A program made the translations under genes and the position numbers. Shown piece by piece: positions 61,736 through 64,000 of a stretch of DNA of 64,000 nt (positions are counted from its first letter, which is position 1; the number at the start of each line of letters is the position of its first letter). The DNA comes from Mya arenaria (lineage: Eukaryota > Mollusca > Bivalvia > Myida > Myidae): the NCBI RefSeq assembly GCF_026914265.1, contig NC_069126.1, forward strand, positions 28,848,854 to 28,912,853. Direction: 5' to 3'. The notes below the pieces were generated by a model. That model searched no databases and was not told the origin of the DNA. It saw only the letters and a list, made by a program, of their open reading frames with translations.

Positions 61736-64000
61736 TATAAACTAAATGTTTAATGCCTTTGACCATAACCTGTGACTTAATATTTATCTCTCTTTGTTTT
61801 TTTTTTTTTTGTTATTTTTTGTTTGTTTTCCTTTTAAAGTTTTAAGTGGCAGAGAAGTAAAAAAAACGCACTCTGTACATCTTTATCGAACAGCAAATAA
61901 GTATTTGATGGAATCTATTTGTATTTTTACAATCTGTCAATGTAATTGTTCCAACGTAGACACACTAGAATGTGAGTTATACAGCTTTTATATATAACTT
62001 AAATCTATCAGAAGGTTTCACGAGGGCATTTAGAGTAACTTGACCCCTTTTTCAGAAGTGCATTTTCAGATTATTTTTCTTCGAAAATATACTAACGTTG
62101 AAATAAAACACAATAAGAACGCTATACATTTTTTTTAAAAATACAATATGCATATATATAACTGATGTTTGTATGCTTATTTCGAGATGTGTATTACACT
62201 TAATCAAAAGAGAAGTGTCTGGCAAATCCAAAATTATGATCTCATTTTCATAGCACCTTTAATATCTTAAGACCAAACTGGCAATTGATACAAAATATCA
62301 AATAACAATCAAGCAGTGGTATAGTAACATGCTAAAATTATGAAAATAATGGAGACAAAAAAAATGTCTTTTCCTATTGACCATTTCTTACAAAAAAATA
62401 AAACTATTTTTCATGTAAAAAATCACCGTTCAAGTATGGTTTAAGATGTCTTATATGTAAAAAAATAAAATATTTACATGTCTATGTATTCTAGATATTA
62501 GCATGCATTTCCCTTTTTTCCCAAATCCACGAAAGTCTGGAGATTAAGCCAGCATTGTTTTTAAAATTCTTTTAAACTTTTTTTCAAAGTTCCAAATTCC
62601 GTTGCTTGACCTCTATGAGTATTTAGCTACCTTTAATCGCATATGATCGGCTAAATAGCCACAGGGAATTCCAAAATATTTATATTGTATTTATTAAGTT
62701 TGGTCATTTTTTCCATAACACCAATAACCGCTTATAAAAAGTTTATCATATCAAAAGTGTTGAGTTAAACTAGCGTTATTTTAAACACATACGGATAACA
62801 GGCAGTAAAGTATGGTACCGATATTCCTCATTGAAAACAAGTTTTATGTGTTTGCCCTAAACAATACTCGTGATTAAACACAATTGTATTTGATATATTG
62901 AAACAATTGCCCATATATGTAATACAGTGTTTTCGGTTAAACAAGGCAGACATTCAGGTTTCATTAGAGAAGTTGCGAAACAGTACTTGTACTCTACTTG
63001 TAAACTCTTACCAAAGGCGGTAATTATATCATTTATTGATCAAGATATGCTGATAAGTGTGAGGCTTTATGTGGTTTCGTTTGTTTCTCTCGTTCGGTGT
63101 GATTTGAGTCCTTGCCTTGTGTCTCTAAGCAGGATTATACTAGTACTTGGTTTGTCCCTTAAGTTGACATTGTATGTCTACCATTACAAGTAAATACTTT
63201 CGTTAAAATGTGTGTAGAATAAAAACTCTCCTCAAACCATATAATCTCACAGACATTTGCATAACGTTTTGCCTCGTGATATCGTCCATGATTAAATTCC
63301 AATAATGAGATCTGGCTTTGTACAAGCGTACACAAATTCGTGCAATGTAGATCACAAGTTATCCACGTAGCCTCCATTTCGGCTAGACGCTATTACTTAC
63401 ATATAAAGTATATGCGTACCTGATTTACATACTCCTGTATCACTATAAATTTGTTTATAACTTAAAAGTAATCCGAATTGAGTGATATATGGCGACTTTG
63501 GTATTCAATCCAAAACATTGTTTACCAATACAAGGGTTTTATGGGTTTGTTATTTTTTTTAATCAGGATGTAAATAACAGGGATGATACAATAAGTTTAA
63601 AATTATACCGACCAGCATTCATGTTACACAATACAACTGTTATTAATTGTCCGTGGATTTCTTTGTCAGAAAATTGGATTAACCAAAATATACGTGTTAA
63701 CACTTTTAAATCATTTGTAAAAAAATACATGCACAATTCCAATGCCTTAATTCAAATAAATTTATAGAAAGTACAAAACCGAACATCTTTTTAAAACATT
63801 GATTCATTATCTAGAAACTTGTATTGTGTAAATTATATACATATATGTATACATTTCCTAAACAATCTATTATGCAATCAATACTTAATGTAGAGTGTGT
63901 GTGCTTTGAATATGCGCACTAACAAAAGGGTAAAACAATATAAAAAAATCCTAACATCAACCAGATATTCCTAGCAACACTTACTGAATTAAGGGACCAT
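61736..64000. other. No gene recognised
   Basis: AT-rich sequence with poly-T runs (61795-61811). The plus frame at 63489-63767 (92 codons) has a faint likeness to the last part of some LINE ORF2s (NWINQNIRVNTFKSFVKKYM) but nothing firm. Confidence 0.35.

Noticed and set aside
63489..63767. LINE C-terminal fragment
   Set aside because: The likeness to the end of LINE ORF2 is faint and no RT or zinc-knuckle motif lies nearby.

Overview
The window looks like AT-rich nuclear DNA of a bivalve mollusc. The basis is intron-bearing genes with GT/AG junctions, no bacterial operon signals, a HEPN-NACHT gene of a kind I know from clams and mussels, large numbers of small TTAA-flanked and fold-back elements, and BEL/Pao and non-LTR retrotransposon remains. 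The species cannot be fixed from the sequence alone.

Layout. 0.5-1.2 kb: 3' end of a collapsed BEL/Pao retrotransposon on the minus strand. 1.6-13.4 kb: mostly non-coding, with a dispersed element (1.6-1.85 kb), a 183-bp satellite (5.3-5.8 kb), an inverted-end element (7.7-8.0 kb), a 65-bp tandem array (10.0-10.4 kb) and a GA microsatellite. 13.4-17.8 kb: a four-exon HEPN-NACHT (NLR-like) gene on the minus strand, with one apparent 1-base frameshift just before Walker A. 18.7-20.3 kb: a TTAA-flanked element that carries a tRNA-like promoter, then a purine-rich tract.

21.6-33.5 kb and 38.0-48.2 kb: the main feature, two tandem paralogous genes (A and B, plus strand). Each encodes a type I membrane receptor with signal peptide, four Ig-like domains, a glycine/cysteine-rich transmembrane helix and a cytoplasmic tail with ITIM- and ITSM-like tyrosine motifs. 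All 11 exons were placed by comparing the copies. The eight exons for signal peptide plus Ig domains have identical lengths in both genes, and phases are the same throughout. The copies differ in informative ways: B lacks two tyrosines in exon 10, A has a second signal-peptide exon, B has an extra V-set-like exon, both carry a decayed duplicate of the transmembrane exon in intron 8, and both have a minisatellite in intron 10 that is greatly expanded in A.

48.2-55.5 kb: intergenic, with a fold-back element, one dispersed element shared with 1.6 kb, and a cryptic two-exon coding segment at 54.0-54.6 kb. 55.6-58.0 kb: a single-exon 825-residue multi-pass membrane protein (minus strand) of no family I can name. 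58.6-61.7 kb: a 5'-truncated, broken non-LTR retrotransposon with a TTAA element nested inside. 61.7-64 kb: nothing recognised.

Functionally, a HEPN-NACHT sensor and two putative inhibitory Ig receptors sit within 31 kb, which suggests an immune-type neighbourhood. The link between them is inference only.
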